Part shown: in pieces, positions 9,889 through 19,104 of the stretch
How the letters are laid out: each line of letters starts with the position of its first letter
Numbering within the stretch: position 1 is the stretch's first letter
DNA from: Actinomadura_C alba
GTDB lineage: Bacteria; Actinomycetota; Actinomycetes; Streptosporangiales; Streptosporangiaceae
Assembly: GCF_039530285.1 (NCBI RefSeq)
Contig: NZ_BAAAOK010000040.1
Coordinates: 1 to 64,000, forward strand
Reading direction: 5' to 3'
DNA length: 64,000 bases
The notes under the pieces: model-generated
The model's database searches: none
Seen by the model: only the letters and a program-made list of their open reading frames with translations
What the model was told of the DNA's origin: nothing
Program-made: the position numbers and the translations under genes

Positions 9889-12087
9889 TCAGCCGGGGGT
9901 AGCGGTCTGCCTGGAGGGCCACCAGTTTCGCTCGCCGAGCGTCACCGCGATAGCGGGGACGAGCAGGGCCCGGACGAGGAAGGTGTCGGCGAGCAGGCCC
10001 AGGGTGACCACGAAGCCGATCTGAAACAGCGCCTCCATCGGAACCGCCATCAAGGTCGCGAAGGTGGCGGCCAGCACGAGGCCAGCGGAGGTGATCACGC
10101 CGCCGGTTCGCTCAAGGGCCTCCGTCACCGCGCGGCGTGTCTCGTGCTGTCGACGCAGCTCGCTGATCCGGCTGAGGAGAAACACGTTGTAGTCGACGCC
10201 CAGGGCGACGAGGAAGATGAATGCGTACAACGGCAGGCTTGGATCTGAGGCCGGCTGGCCGAGGATGTGGGTGAAGATGAGGGAACTGACGCCGAGGGCG
10301 AAGCCGAAGGAGAGGATCACGGTCGCGATCACGTAGAGCGGCATCACCACCGCGCGCAGGAGCAAAGTGAGGACGAGGAGGATCAGGGCAAGGCTGACCG
10401 GGACGATCAGCCTGGTGTCACGCCAGAGTGCCTGGCGGGCATCGTAGTTCTCGGCCACGGTCCCGCCGATCAGGACGGTCCGGCCGTCGGCCGCGCGGTC
10501 AGCGATCTCGCGTAGCGCTGGGACGGTGTCGGTGGCCCGCTCTGAGAACGGATCCATCCGCAGGTCTGCATCGAAGATGAGCAAGTTCGTCGCGGACCTT
10601 CGCTGGCCTTGCGCCTCCGCATCCAGGAAGCCGCCGTCCGCCGCGACCGACCTGGCCACCGCGTGCATGTCGGCGACGGGTGTGTGCGTGCCTTCGGTGA
10701 GAGCGCTCTGGACCTTCCCGCTTGCCTCGTCGGCTACGACGATGCGAAGCGGCGCCGCCCGGCCGGGGATGAAGTGGTCGCGGATCACCTGTTGGCCGCG
10801 GACCGAGTCCGGCGCCTCGCGGAAGGACTCGGAGAAGTCGAGCGCCGGACGCCCGCCGATGTTGGCCAGCGCGCCCGCAGCGAGGAGAGCGGTGACCGCT
10901 GCAGCGATCACTCCAGGGCGCGCGTGTACGAGGCCCGCGACGCGCCCCCAAAACGTGACTGTACGTGCGGACTCGGGCTCGCGGCGGGGAATCGCGGGCC
11001 AGAACGCCCGTCGTCCGAGGGCGGTGAGCACTGCGGGCAGGAGCGTCAGACCGGCACAGACCATGATCGCAACACCGAGGGCGAGGATCGGGCCCATCTC
11101 GCGCGTGGCGTTGAAGTCGGCAATGGCGAGGACCAGCATCGCGCCGACGACGATTGCTCCGGCGGAGAAAATCGCCGGGGCGGTGCGCTGGGCGGCGGCG
11201 ACCATCGCCTCCTCGACGTCCCGCGCCCGGCGCAACTCGTCGCGAAACCGCGCCACGATCAGCAGACAGTAGTCGGTGCCCGCGCCGAACATCAATACGA
11301 TCAGGATCGCGGTCGTCTGGCCGCTGACCTCGGTGAGGCCAACGGCGACGAGGCCGTAGGCGAGGCCGGCGGAAACGAGATAGGCGAGGGCGACGACGGT
11401 CAGCGGTACCAGAGCAACCAGCGGCGAGCGGTAGGTCGCGAGCAGCAGGAGCAGCAGCATGACGACCGTGACTGTCAAGAGGGTCTCGTTGATCCCTTTA
11501 ACCGCAGCACTTCGATCGGCCTCGAAGCCGGCACGGCCGGTGACGAAGGCCCTCAATCCGCTCTCGTCGCCGGCGGCCGGCGGGACGACCTCGCGGATTG
11601 CCGCGACGGCCTGCTCGATGGCGGGCGTCGAGTCGTCGGTCATCAGGACTGTGCCCAAGATGACGCTGTTGTCGGGTGAGGTGAGCAGCGAGCCGCCCGG
11701 GCTCATGTCGAGCGGATCGGTCTCGCCGCACGCGCGCTGGTACGGGGTGGCGACCATCGTCAAGTTCGGGATCGCGCCGGACCGGCACAGCGCGAGGGCG
11801 TCGGCGTCGGCGCGCCGCCCGTCGTCCGCTGTGATCCCACCCTCGCGGAAGTAGGCGATCACCGCCGCTGTCTCGTTGCCGCGCCGGAACCGCTCGTTGA
11901 TGATCTGCTTGGCCTCCGCCGACTCCGATCCCCGGACGAGGAAGGTCTCGCTCTCGTCGGCGGCCCGCTCGCTGAGCCTGGCTTGTAGCGGCACCGCGAG
12001 CATCGCGAGCGCAAGCCACACCGCGATCACGACCCACCGTGACCGTCGACCGGCGGCGATTACGGAAGCCCTGGTGAGAGGTCGCAT
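9889..12087 (-). CDS. MMPL/RND family exporter
   Basis: A 732-residue inner-membrane protein with the classic duplicated MMPL layout: one N-terminal helix, an extracytoplasmic loop, a cluster of five to six helices (about 190-370), a second loop, and a second cluster (about 545-730). Asp-Tyr pairs expected in the proton-relay helices are present (GTDYCLLIVARFRDE and VDYNVFLLSRI). Actinobacterial relatives export lipids, pigments or drugs using the proton gradient. I place the start at the ATG at 12087 (MRPLTR), 14 bases after the lipoprotein gene's stop; a GTG at 12117 would overlap that gene. It is probably co-transcribed with the lipoprotein gene. The substrate is unknown. Confidence 0.85.
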   Translation of the reverse strand: MRPLTRASVIAAGRRSRWVVIAVWLALAMLAVPLQARLSERAADESETFLVRGSESAEAKQIINERFRRGNETAAVIAYFREGGITADDGRRADADALALCRSGAIPNLTMVATPYQRACGETDPLDMSPGGSLLTSPDNSVILGTVLMTDDSTPAIEQAVAAIREVVPPAAGDESGLRAFVTGRAGFEADRSAAVKGINETLLTVTVVMLLLLLLATYRSPLVALVPLTVVALAYLVSAGLAYGLVAVGLTEVSGQTTAILIVLMFGAGTDYCLLIVARFRDELRRARDVEEAMVAAAQRTAPAIFSAGAIVVGAMLVLAIADFNATREMGPILALGVAIMVCAGLTLLPAVLTALGRRAFWPAIPRREPESARTVTFWGRVAGLVHARPGVIAAAVTALLAAGALANIGGRPALDFSESFREAPDSVRGQQVIRDHFIPGRAAPLRIVVADEASGKVQSALTEGTHTPVADMHAVARSVAADGGFLDAEAQGQRRSATNLLIFDADLRMDPFSERATDTVPALREIADRAADGRTVLIGGTVAENYDARQALWRDTRLIVPVSLALILLVLTLLLRAVVMPLYVIATVILSFGFALGVSSLIFTHILGQPASDPSLPLYAFIFLVALGVDYNVFLLSRISELRRQHETRRAVTEALERTGGVITSAGLVLAATFATLMAVPMEALFQIGFVVTLGLLADTFLVRALLVPAIAVTLGERNWWPSRQTATPG

Positions 12088-12100
12088 CGGGTCGCCGACC

Positions 12101-12505
12101 CTAGAGCCCACCGCCAACGCCCTCTACGTAGCGGACGGCGCCATGCTCGACGTAGACGTAGATCCTCGTCGGGTCGATCTCCATCGGCACGGGTCGGCTC
12201 TTGCCGTCCTCGCGCGCAACGATGATCTCGCAGTCGTGACGGGCCGCCTTCTCACGCGCCTCCGTGAGTTCCTTCCCGAGCAGCTCCGCCGTATTGAAGG
12301 CGTTCTTCGCGGGCTTGTACTGGTTGGCACCCCTCTGCTGTCCCGTCTCCACCATCGGGCATTGAAGCGCGGTCAGATCGCGCTCCCGCGTCTTCGCCTC
12401 GCCGGAATCGCCGCTACATCCCGTCAGAGCCAGCGCCCCGACGGTGATCGCGACTGTGGGCGCAGCAACGCTGAGAAGCCGCCTGTGAACCCTCTGCCCG
12501 CTCAT
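12101..12505 (-). CDS. Small lipoprotein resembling I78-type protease inhibitors
   Basis: 134 residues with a lipoprotein signal: basic start, hydrophobic core, and lipobox LTGC with the lipidated Cys near residue 30. The C-terminal half (GKELTEAREKAAR, then MEIDPTRIYVYVEHGAVRYV) matches the layout of I78/potato-inhibitor-like domains, where the segment after DPTR forms the inhibitory strand. It lies directly upstream of the MMPL exporter and may guard or assist the exporter at the cell surface; that link is inference. No ribosome site is seen, so it may be leaderless. Confidence 0.6.
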   Translation of the reverse strand: MSGQRVHRRLLSVAAPTVAITVGALALTGCSGDSGEAKTRERDLTALQCPMVETGQQRGANQYKPAKNAFNTAELLGKELTEAREKAARHDCEIIVAREDGKSRPVPMEIDPTRIYVYVEHGAVRYVEGVGGGL

Positions 12506-12545
12506 AGATGGGGACGCTAGCTATTGAAACCGTCTCGTTCAAGAC

Positions 12546-12618
12546 AACTAACGTCATTCCCGACAGAACTAACGTTTTAGATCAAAGTTACTTCCCTTTC
12601 AGACAGCACAACTTACGT
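12546..12618. promoter_or_regulatory. Phased direct repeats in the divergent promoter region
   Basis: AACTAACGT occurs at 12546 and 12567 and the near copy AACTTACGT at 12610. Start-to-start distances are 21 and 43 bases, close to two and four helical turns. The whole 12.52-12.68 kb stretch is far more AT-rich than its surroundings. It separates the lipoprotein/MMPL pair from the ThuA-sugar cluster. An array of same-face sites suggests a cooperative regulator; the regulator is not identified. Confidence 0.5.
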
Positions 12619-12764
12619 CTCTGAGTGTCTAAAGTTCCGCATTTCCAGACGAAAGCTCTTGACAACGAATCAAAAGGAGATCACGTTCAACCTTCAGGCG
12701 GTCGCACCATGTCGCTCCGATCGCGGGGCTGGTCGCTGCCACATTCGGAGAGGAAGTGAGTGGC

Positions 12765-15700
12765 ATGCGGAACGCCGCGCGGCCCGCGCGGAGTGTGAGG
12801 CGTTCTGTTATCGCGCTGATCGCGGTCGCCGCTCTTGGGGCTCAGATGCTCGCCCCGGCGGCCACTGCCCAAGCGACGAGCACCCGACGGGCTCCTAGTA
12901 TCCATCCGGCAACTGCTGCCCCGGCGACGAGCGCCCTCCCTGCGGCTCCTGCCCAGGCTGAGGGCAAGAGGGTCCTCATCTACACCGGTACGACCGGGTA
13001 CCGGCACACCGATGCGATCAACAACGGTCGCCCAGTGCTGCAGGCCGCTCTCAAGGACGCAGGCTATGAGGTCGACTGGGAGGACTGCGATAACAACGGT
13101 GGCGGCCCGAACAACTGCAACCACCCGGACAAGAATCCCCGGATCTTCACTGACGAGAACCTGGCCCGATACGACGCGATCGTGCTCCTGAACGCGTCGT
13201 GGTCGTGGGCCGGCGGTGGGCGGTCCGGACCGCTCCTCGACCATCACCAGCGCGAGGCGTTGATCCGCTTCACCCAGCACGGCGGCGGGATCGCGGCCGT
13301 GCACAACATGACTGACGCCGCCGCCGGCGTGTCCGCGTGGGACTGGTGGGACGGCGGGCCGGACAGCGTCGTCGGCACGACGATGCTCGGCCACTCGAGT
13401 GGGTCTTCGACCGGCAACGCTGCGACCGTCCAGGTCGCCGACCGCAACCACCTCTCTACCAAAGACCTGCCCGACACCTACAAGATCGCCGACGAGCACT
13501 ACAACTTCGCCCGCAACGTCCGGGGTGACCACCACGTGCTCGCGACCTTCGACGAGCGCACCTACAACACCGGCACCCACTCAATGGGCCAGGACCACCC
13601 CACAACGTGGTGCAAGCTCTACGACGGCGGCAGCGTCAAGGACGGCACCGGCAACCCACGGCCCTACAACGATGGGCGGACCTGGGTGACCTCGCAGGGC
13701 CACTACGGCGTGCGTTACACCGAGAACGGCGGCGACAACCCGCTGATCAAGCAGATCGTCGGAGGGGTGCGCTGGGTCGCCGGCGAGGGAAAGAAGACCG
13801 ACTGTTCTGGCACCGTGTGGTCGAACTTCACCCGTACGACCCTGGTCGACAATGTGAACGGCCCGATGGCTCTCGACGTGGCGCCGGACGGCAAGGTCTA
13901 CTGGACCGAGATCGGCTCCAAGCAGGGGTACGAGTCCGAGGGCTACGTGAAGATGTACGATCCGAACGGCCCGCCGAACAACTCGACCACGGTCGCGACG
14001 ATCCCGACCCGCGCCGACCACGGCAACTCCGAGGACGGCGTGCTGGGAATGAGCCTGGAGCCGGGCTTCGACCTATCGAAGCCGTCCAAGCACGACATCT
14101 ACGTCTACTATTCCCCGCGTAACCCCGGCGACTGGCCGACCACCGGCGACCAGCAGTCGGTCGGCTACAACCTGATCAGCCGCTTCACGCTGAACAAGAC
14201 CGGCACCGCGTTCGAGCCCGCACCAGGCGGGCCGAAGCACCAGGACCCGGCACATCCATACAAAGAGCGGCAGATCTTGCGCGTGCCCAAAGCGAAGATC
14301 TCGGGCAAGCCCTCCGGTTTCCCAGGTGGCCCCACCGACAACGGCCCCGGCCATGTCGGCGGTGCGAGCCTGGTGTTCGACTCCGAAGGCAACCTCTACG
14401 TCGGCGTCGGCGACGACGTTTCCCCGAACGCGCCCGGCCACAACCGCTACGCGCCGATGGACCATCGCGCCTCGGAGCGCTGGGACGCGCGCAAGACGGC
14501 GGCCAACACCGCCGACCTGCGCGGCAAGATCCTGCGCATCAAACCGCGCGAGGGTCCGCCGCAGACCCCAGGGCGCGCACCCGATCCCGGCCTGGACAAG
14601 ACCTACACGGTCCCGAAGGGCAACATGTTCGCGCCGGGGACCCCGAACACCCGACCGGAGATCTACGGCATGGGCTTCCGGCAGCCGTTCACGGTGCACA
14701 CCGACCCCGCGAACCCGGGTTCGGTCGTCGTCGGCGAGTTCTGCCACGACAACTCGGTGGACCAGCCCAACCGCGCCCCGGCCGGCGTCTGCGAGTGGAA
14801 CAAGGTCGACGGACCCGGCTTCTACGGCTGGCCGTTCTGCGTCGGCGATAACTCGAAGATCAACACCACCTGGCGCTGGAACTACGAGGCCAACTCCTCA
14901 ACCGATCAGCAGTACGACTGCTCGCTCGACAAGCTCCCGGCCGACCTGAACTGGGCGCCGCCGGGCGGTAGAAATTCGCAACCCACATTCGAAGGCGCCG
15001 ATGAGATCCCAGGTCCCGCGAAACCAGCGACGATCTGGCGCAAGTACCCCGGCAACCCCGGCGGTCAGGATCCGAAGGCCTTCGGCGACCTGGGTGCCGG
15101 GGGGATGCAGCCGGTCACCGGCCCGGTCTACCGGTACAAGGACAGCCACGGTCCCGGCGCCTTCCCGCCCTACTACGACGGCTCGTGGCTGATCACTAAC
15201 CGTGGCACCGACAACGGGTTCTGGAAGGAGGTCCGCCTGCGGGAGGACGACAACCAGATGCTCCGGGTCAACGACTGGCTGCCTGTCAACCACTTCGGCA
15301 CGCCGAACAACAGCTTCGTGATCCCGAGCAGGTTCGGGCCCGACGGCGCGCTCTATATGGGGCGCTGGACCTTCGGCTGCTGCCGCAACCAGATCAACCC
15401 CGAAATGAAGATGCAGTTGATCAAGGTCGAGTTCACGCCCGAGGCCGACCAGTGCAAGGACACCCAGGCACCGACGGTCTCGCACCAGATCCAGGGCCAG
15501 GCCGATCCCGACCAGCAGAATACCTATATCGACTCGGCCACGCTCGGACTCACCGCCAACGATGTCGGCTGTGCCGGTGTGGACAAGGTCGAGTACCGCG
15601 TCAACGGCGGAGCGTGGACCACCTACGGCGGGCCGGTCCCGTTCAACGACGCGGGGACGTACACGGTCGACTATCGAGCCACCGATCGCCTTGGGAACAC

Positions 15701-16082
15701 CTCCGAGCCAAAGAGCACCATCTTCACGGTGCGCGACGGCGGCGGGACGCTCCCCACGACGTGCGACATCTACGCCACGGGCGGGCAGTGGAGTCCCAAT
15801 AACTGCAAGATCAGCCGCGGCGGCACCGTCACCTGGCGCTTCAACGAGCCGGACGCACGGTTCCCGCACGATGTCTGGCTCGTGCCGCCCGGCGGCAATC
15901 CGGACCCGAACGGCGGCGACATCTTCCAGGTCACCAACGGACCTGTCCCGCCGGGAGGTCCGCCGGTCTCATACACCTTCGATCGGGAAGGGACCTGGAC
16001 GGTCATCTGCAGGCTCCACTCCGGCTACGGCGGCGGGCAGTGGGTCGGCATGGTCGCGACAGTCACGATCGGAGGAGGATGA
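12765..16082 (+). CDS. Secreted ThuA + glucose/sorbosone-dehydrogenase-like + cupredoxin protein
   Basis: About 1105 residues. A signal peptide (Arg-rich start, hydrophobic core, AATAQA) comes first. Residues about 65-355 form a ThuA-like domain (KRVLIYTGTTGYRHTDAI, HGGGIAAVHN). Residues about 360-900 form a PQQ-type glucose/sorbosone dehydrogenase beta-propeller (GPMALDVAPDGKVYWTEIG, VGGASLVFDSEGNLYVGVGDD, EIYGMGFRQPFTVH). An Ig-like section follows, then a cupredoxin with a His-Cys-His-Met set (FPHDVWL, VICRLHSGYGG, WVGM). This predicts extracellular oxidation of a sugar or glycoside, with copper taking the electrons. ATG 12765 is preferred because GGAGAGGAAG lies upstream at usable spacing; GTG 12756 is too close. 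It precedes the sugar-uptake operon on the same strand. Confidence 0.85.
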   Translation: MRNAARPARSVRRSVIALIAVAALGAQMLAPAATAQATSTRRAPSIHPATAAPATSALPAAPAQAEGKRVLIYTGTTGYRHTDAINNGRPVLQAALKDAGYEVDWEDCDNNGGGPNNCNHPDKNPRIFTDENLARYDAIVLLNASWSWAGGGRSGPLLDHHQREALIRFTQHGGGIAAVHNMTDAAAGVSAWDWWDGGPDSVVGTTMLGHSSGSSTGNAATVQVADRNHLSTKDLPDTYKIADEHYNFARNVRGDHHVLATFDERTYNTGTHSMGQDHPTTWCKLYDGGSVKDGTGNPRPYNDGRTWVTSQGHYGVRYTENGGDNPLIKQIVGGVRWVAGEGKKTDCSGTVWSNFTRTTLVDNVNGPMALDVAPDGKVYWTEIGSKQGYESEGYVKMYDPNGPPNNSTTVATIPTRADHGNSEDGVLGMSLEPGFDLSKPSKHDIYVYYSPRNPGDWPTTGDQQSVGYNLISRFTLNKTGTAFEPAPGGPKHQDPAHPYKERQILRVPKAKISGKPSGFPGGPTDNGPGHVGGASLVFDSEGNLYVGVGDDVSPNAPGHNRYAPMDHRASERWDARKTAANTADLRGKILRIKPREGPPQTPGRAPDPGLDKTYTVPKGNMFAPGTPNTRPEIYGMGFRQPFTVHTDPANPGSVVVGEFCHDNSVDQPNRAPAGVCEWNKVDGPGFYGWPFCVGDNSKINTTWRWNYEANSSTDQQYDCSLDKLPADLNWAPPGGRNSQPTFEGADEIPGPAKPATIWRKYPGNPGGQDPKAFGDLGAGGMQPVTGPVYRYKDSHGPGAFPPYYDGSWLITNRGTDNGFWKEVRLREDDNQMLRVNDWLPVNHFGTPNNSFVIPSRFGPDGALYMGRWTFGCCRNQINPEMKMQLIKVEFTPEADQCKDTQAPTVSHQIQGQADPDQQNTYIDSATLGLTANDVGCAGVDKVEYRVNGGAWTTYGGPVPFNDAGTYTVDYRATDRLGNTSEPKSTIFTVRDGGGTLPTTCDIYATGGQWSPNNCKISRGGTVTWRFNEPDARFPHDVWLVPPGGNPDPNGGDIFQVTNGPVPPGGPPVSYTFDREGTWTVICRLHSGYGGGQWVGMVATVTIGGG

Positions 16083-16107
16083 GTTAAGGCCTGATGGCCT
16101 GATGGCC

Positions 16108-16148
16108 TGGTGGTCGGGCCCGGACACGCGGTCCAAACTCGACCACCA
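16108..16148 (+). terminator. Hairpin after the ThuA/dehydrogenase gene
   Basis: TGGTGGTCG at 16108-16116 pairs perfectly with CGACCACCA at 16140-16148, flanked by further partial pairing (GGCC/GGCC). No T-run follows, as is common for actinobacterial terminators. It suggests the secreted dehydrogenase and the following operon have separate transcripts. Confidence 0.6.
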
Positions 16149-16450
16149 GACCCAGGCCTCTCCTCCTCCCCGAATTCGGTGCTGTGGCGGGTCGCCTACC
16201 AGCAACTCCCCGGGCGGCCTACCTCGCTGCTGTTCGTAGACGGCCGGCACCCGGCGCAGGCATCTGGTGTTGAAGAGTCCTCGATCGCGAACCGAGCTGG
16301 GACCCGAGATCCGCGGCCCCGGCTACCGCTGCTCGCCGCCTCCCGCCGAGGTTGTGCTCTTTGCGCCGGTCGGCGACGCGGCCCGACTCAGTGGCGACCA
16401 CGTCTTCTCCGCCGACCAGTTGCCGGAGCCGACACGAAAGGGAATCCCAG
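16149..16450. other. Intergenic region upstream of the sugar operon
   Basis: Two overlapping short plus-strand frames look faintly coding (WRVAYQQLPGRPTSLLFVDG and AEVVLFAPVGDAARLSGD) but neither has a start signal. They may be remnants. The operon promoter should lie here; I cannot place it. Confidence 0.3.
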
Positions 16451-17638
16451 GTGACAACGCAGGACAGCGCGACGGCCCGAACGCGCGCCCACCTCGCCAC
16501 GGCCGATGCGAGGCTCGGCATCGGCATGGTCGGTTACTCCTTCATGGGCCGCGTCCATTCGCATGCCTGGCGTAACGTCGCCGCGTTCTTCGACACGCCG
16601 TACCGGCCCGTGCTGGCCGCGATCGCCGGGCGCACCGGCCCCGACGTGCGTGCGGCTGCCGACCGGCTGGGCTGGGCGACGGCGGAGACGGACTGGAAGG
16701 ACCTGATCCACCGGGACGACGTGCACCTCGTAGACATCTGCACGCCTGGCGACTCGCACGCCGAGATCGCCGTGGCCGCGCTGGCGGCCGGCAAGCATGT
16801 GCTGTGTGAGAAGCCGCTCGCCAACACCCTCGCCGAGGCAGAGGCCATGGCCGCTGCGGCGGACACGGCCCGCGCCCATGGCATGCGCGCGATGCTCGGC
16901 TTCAACTACCGGCGGGTCCCCGCAGTGGCGCTGGCCCGTCGGCTGGTCGCCGCCGGCCGCCTCGGCACGATCCGCCATGTACGGGCCCACTACCTGCAGG
17001 ACTGGCTGGTCGATCCGGAGTCACCGCTGGTGTGGCGGCTCGACAAGGAACGCGCGGGCACCGGGGCGCTGGGCGACATCGGCGCGCACATCATCGACAC
17101 GACGCAGTTCATCACCGGCGACCTGCTGACCGGCGTCACCGCGCTCACCGAGACCTTCGTCAAGGAACGTCCGCACCCGGACGGCACGGCCCGCGGCCCG
17201 GTGACCGTGGACGACGCGGCGGTCTTCCTGGGCCGTACCGAAGGGGGCGCGCTGGCCACCTTCGAGGCGACGCGGTTCGCGACCGGACGGAAGAACGCGC
17301 TGCGAATCGAGGTCAACGGCTCAGCGGGCAGCCTGGCCTTTGACTTCGAGGCGATGAACGAGCTGTGGTTCTGCGACGCGGCCGACGACCTCGCGGGGTT
17401 CCAGCGGATCCTGGTGACCGAGGCCGACCACCCCTACGCGGGTGCCTGGTGGCCGCCCGGGCACCTGCTCGGCTGTGAGCACACCTTTACGCACGAGGTC
17501 GCCGACCTGCTGACCGCGATCGGCACGGGCACCGACCCTGATCCCTCGTTCGCCGACGGGCTGCAGGTGCAGCGGGTCCTGACCGCCGTCGCAGACAGTG
17601 CCGCCGGCGGCGGCTGGATCCCGATCGGAGGTTCGTGA
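16451..17638 (+). CDS. Gfo/Idh/MocA family NAD(P)-dependent oxidoreductase
   Basis: About 395 residues. The Rossmann start is IGMVGYSFMGRVHSHAW, followed by the family hallmark CEKPLANTLAEAEAM. The substrate-domain motif GDIGAHIIDTTQF places the catalytic His on the helix after GDIG. These enzymes oxidise or reduce sugars and glycosides, often at C3. With ThuA and a TIM-barrel partner, a keto-sugar pathway is likely (the ThuA/ThuB pair makes 3-keto-trehalose-type products); the substrate here is unproven. The GTG at 16451 follows AAAGGGA; the frame is open further upstream. Its stop overlaps the next start by one base (TGATG). Confidence 0.85.
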   Translation: MTTQDSATARTRAHLATADARLGIGMVGYSFMGRVHSHAWRNVAAFFDTPYRPVLAAIAGRTGPDVRAAADRLGWATAETDWKDLIHRDDVHLVDICTPGDSHAEIAVAALAAGKHVLCEKPLANTLAEAEAMAAAADTARAHGMRAMLGFNYRRVPAVALARRLVAAGRLGTIRHVRAHYLQDWLVDPESPLVWRLDKERAGTGALGDIGAHIIDTTQFITGDLLTGVTALTETFVKERPHPDGTARGPVTVDDAAVFLGRTEGGALATFEATRFATGRKNALRIEVNGSAGSLAFDFEAMNELWFCDAADDLAGFQRILVTEADHPYAGAWWPPGHLLGCEHTFTHEVADLLTAIGTGTDPDPSFADGLQVQRVLTAVADSAAGGGWIPIGGS

Positions 17639-19104
17639 TGGCCCTGCTGACGATGACGGGGATCTCCAAGAGCTTCTTCGGCGTGCCCGTACTCGCCGAC
17701 GTCGATCTCTCCCTGGCGGCGGGCGAGGTGCACGCGGTCGTCGGCGAGAACGGTGCCGGCAAGTCCACGCTGATGAAGGTGCTGGCCGGGGTGCATGCCC
17801 CGGATGCCGGAACCATCGAGATAGACGGTCACCCGGTGACCTTCGGTCATCCCTCACGGGCGCAGGCGGCCGGCGTCGCCACCATCTACCAGGAGCTCAC
17901 GCTGCTGCCCGAGCGCACGGTCGCGGAGAACATCTTCCTCGGCCGCGAGCCCACCCGCCACGGCCTCATCCACCGGGCGGCGATGGACGGACGCACAGCG
18001 GAGCTTCTCGGCGAGCTCGCAGAGGACTCGTTCGGCCCGCGCACACCGGTGCGTACCCTCTCGGTCGCCCAGCAGCAGGTCGTCGAGATCGTCAAGTCGC
18101 TCGCCACCGACGCCCGGATCCTGATCATGGACGAGCCGACCGCAGCCCTCGCCGACCATGAGGTCGAGCTGCTGTACGCGCTGGTCCGCCGGCTCGCCGA
18201 GCGCGGCCTCGGCATCCTGTACGTCTCGCATCGGCTGCGCGAGGTCTTCGACCTCTCCCAACAGATCACAGTGCTCAAGGACGGCCGCCTCGTCACCACG
18301 CTCCGGACCGCGGACACCGACGTCGACCAGGTGGTCCGGGCGATGGTCGGCCGTGAGCTGAGCGCCTACTACCCGGATCGCGCGACGCCCGGCGAGGTCG
18401 GCCGGCCGCGGCTCTCGGTCAACGGCGGGCGCAACGCCAAGCTGTCCGGCATCGACCTGGAGCTGCGCGCCGGAGAGGTCGTCGGGGTGGCCGGGCTGCA
18501 GGGCTCGGGTCGTACCTCGCTGGCCAGGGCGATGTTCGGGGCAGGCCCGTTCACCGCGGGCGAGATGCGCGTGGACGGCGCCCCTCTCCGCCCCACCGCG
18601 CCCCGCCAGGCGATCCACGCCGGGATCGCGCTGGTCACCGAGGACCGCAAGGCCGAGGGGCTGGCGCTGCGCCAGACCGTCCGTGACAACGCCCTCCTCG
18701 TCGCCCGCGCCACGCGACGCAAGGGCATCGCAGTGGGCGACGTGCTGGAACGTGTCCGGCTGCGCGCCCGCGGGCACGACCAGCCAGTCCGCTACCTGTC
18801 CGGCGGCAACCAGCAGAAGGTCGTGATCGCCAAGTGGCTGGGCATGCGGCCCAAGGTCCTGATCTTCGACGAGCCCACCCGCGGTGTGGACGTGGGCGCC
18901 AAGGCCGCCATCCACGACCTCGTACGGGAGCTGGCCCGGGACGGAATGGCCGTCCTGATCATCTCATCCGAGCTGCCGGAGCTCATCGGGATGAGTGACC
19001 GGGTGCTGATCATGCGCGAGGGATCGATCGCCGGGGAGCTCCCCGCCGGCCCATCCGAGGAGGACATCATGCGACTGGCCACAGGAGGCCGCACCAATGA
19101 CTGA
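17638..19104 (+). CDS. Sugar ABC transporter ATPase (RbsA/MglA type, two nucleotide-binding domains)
   Basis: 488 residues with two fused ATPase domains. The first has Walker A GENGAGKST, signature LSVAQQQ and Walker B ILIMDEPTAAL. The second has a degenerate Walker A (GLQGSGRTSLAR), signature LSGGNQQK and Walker B LIFDEPTRGVDVG. An unusual second P-loop with Arg in place of Lys is normal for this family. It powers import by the two following permeases. ATG 17638 follows GGAGG by six bases and overlaps the preceding stop. Confidence 0.92.
   Translation: MALLTMTGISKSFFGVPVLADVDLSLAAGEVHAVVGENGAGKSTLMKVLAGVHAPDAGTIEIDGHPVTFGHPSRAQAAGVATIYQELTLLPERTVAENIFLGREPTRHGLIHRAAMDGRTAELLGELAEDSFGPRTPVRTLSVAQQQVVEIVKSLATDARILIMDEPTAALADHEVELLYALVRRLAERGLGILYVSHRLREVFDLSQQITVLKDGRLVTTLRTADTDVDQVVRAMVGRELSAYYPDRATPGEVGRPRLSVNGGRNAKLSGIDLELRAGEVVGVAGLQGSGRTSLARAMFGAGPFTAGEMRVDGAPLRPTAPRQAIHAGIALVTEDRKAEGLALRQTVRDNALLVARATRRKGIAVGDVLERVRLRARGHDQPVRYLSGGNQQKVVIAKWLGMRPKVLIFDEPTRGVDVGAKAAIHDLVRELARDGMAVLIISSELPELIGMSDRVLIMREGSIAGELPAGPSEEDIMRLATGGRTND

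Noticed and set aside
10609..11679. Plus-strand frame of 356 codons opposite the MMPL gene
   Set aside because: Shadow of the exporter: highly charged, Arg/Asp/Glu-rich, no start signal, while the minus strand encodes clear MMPL motifs.
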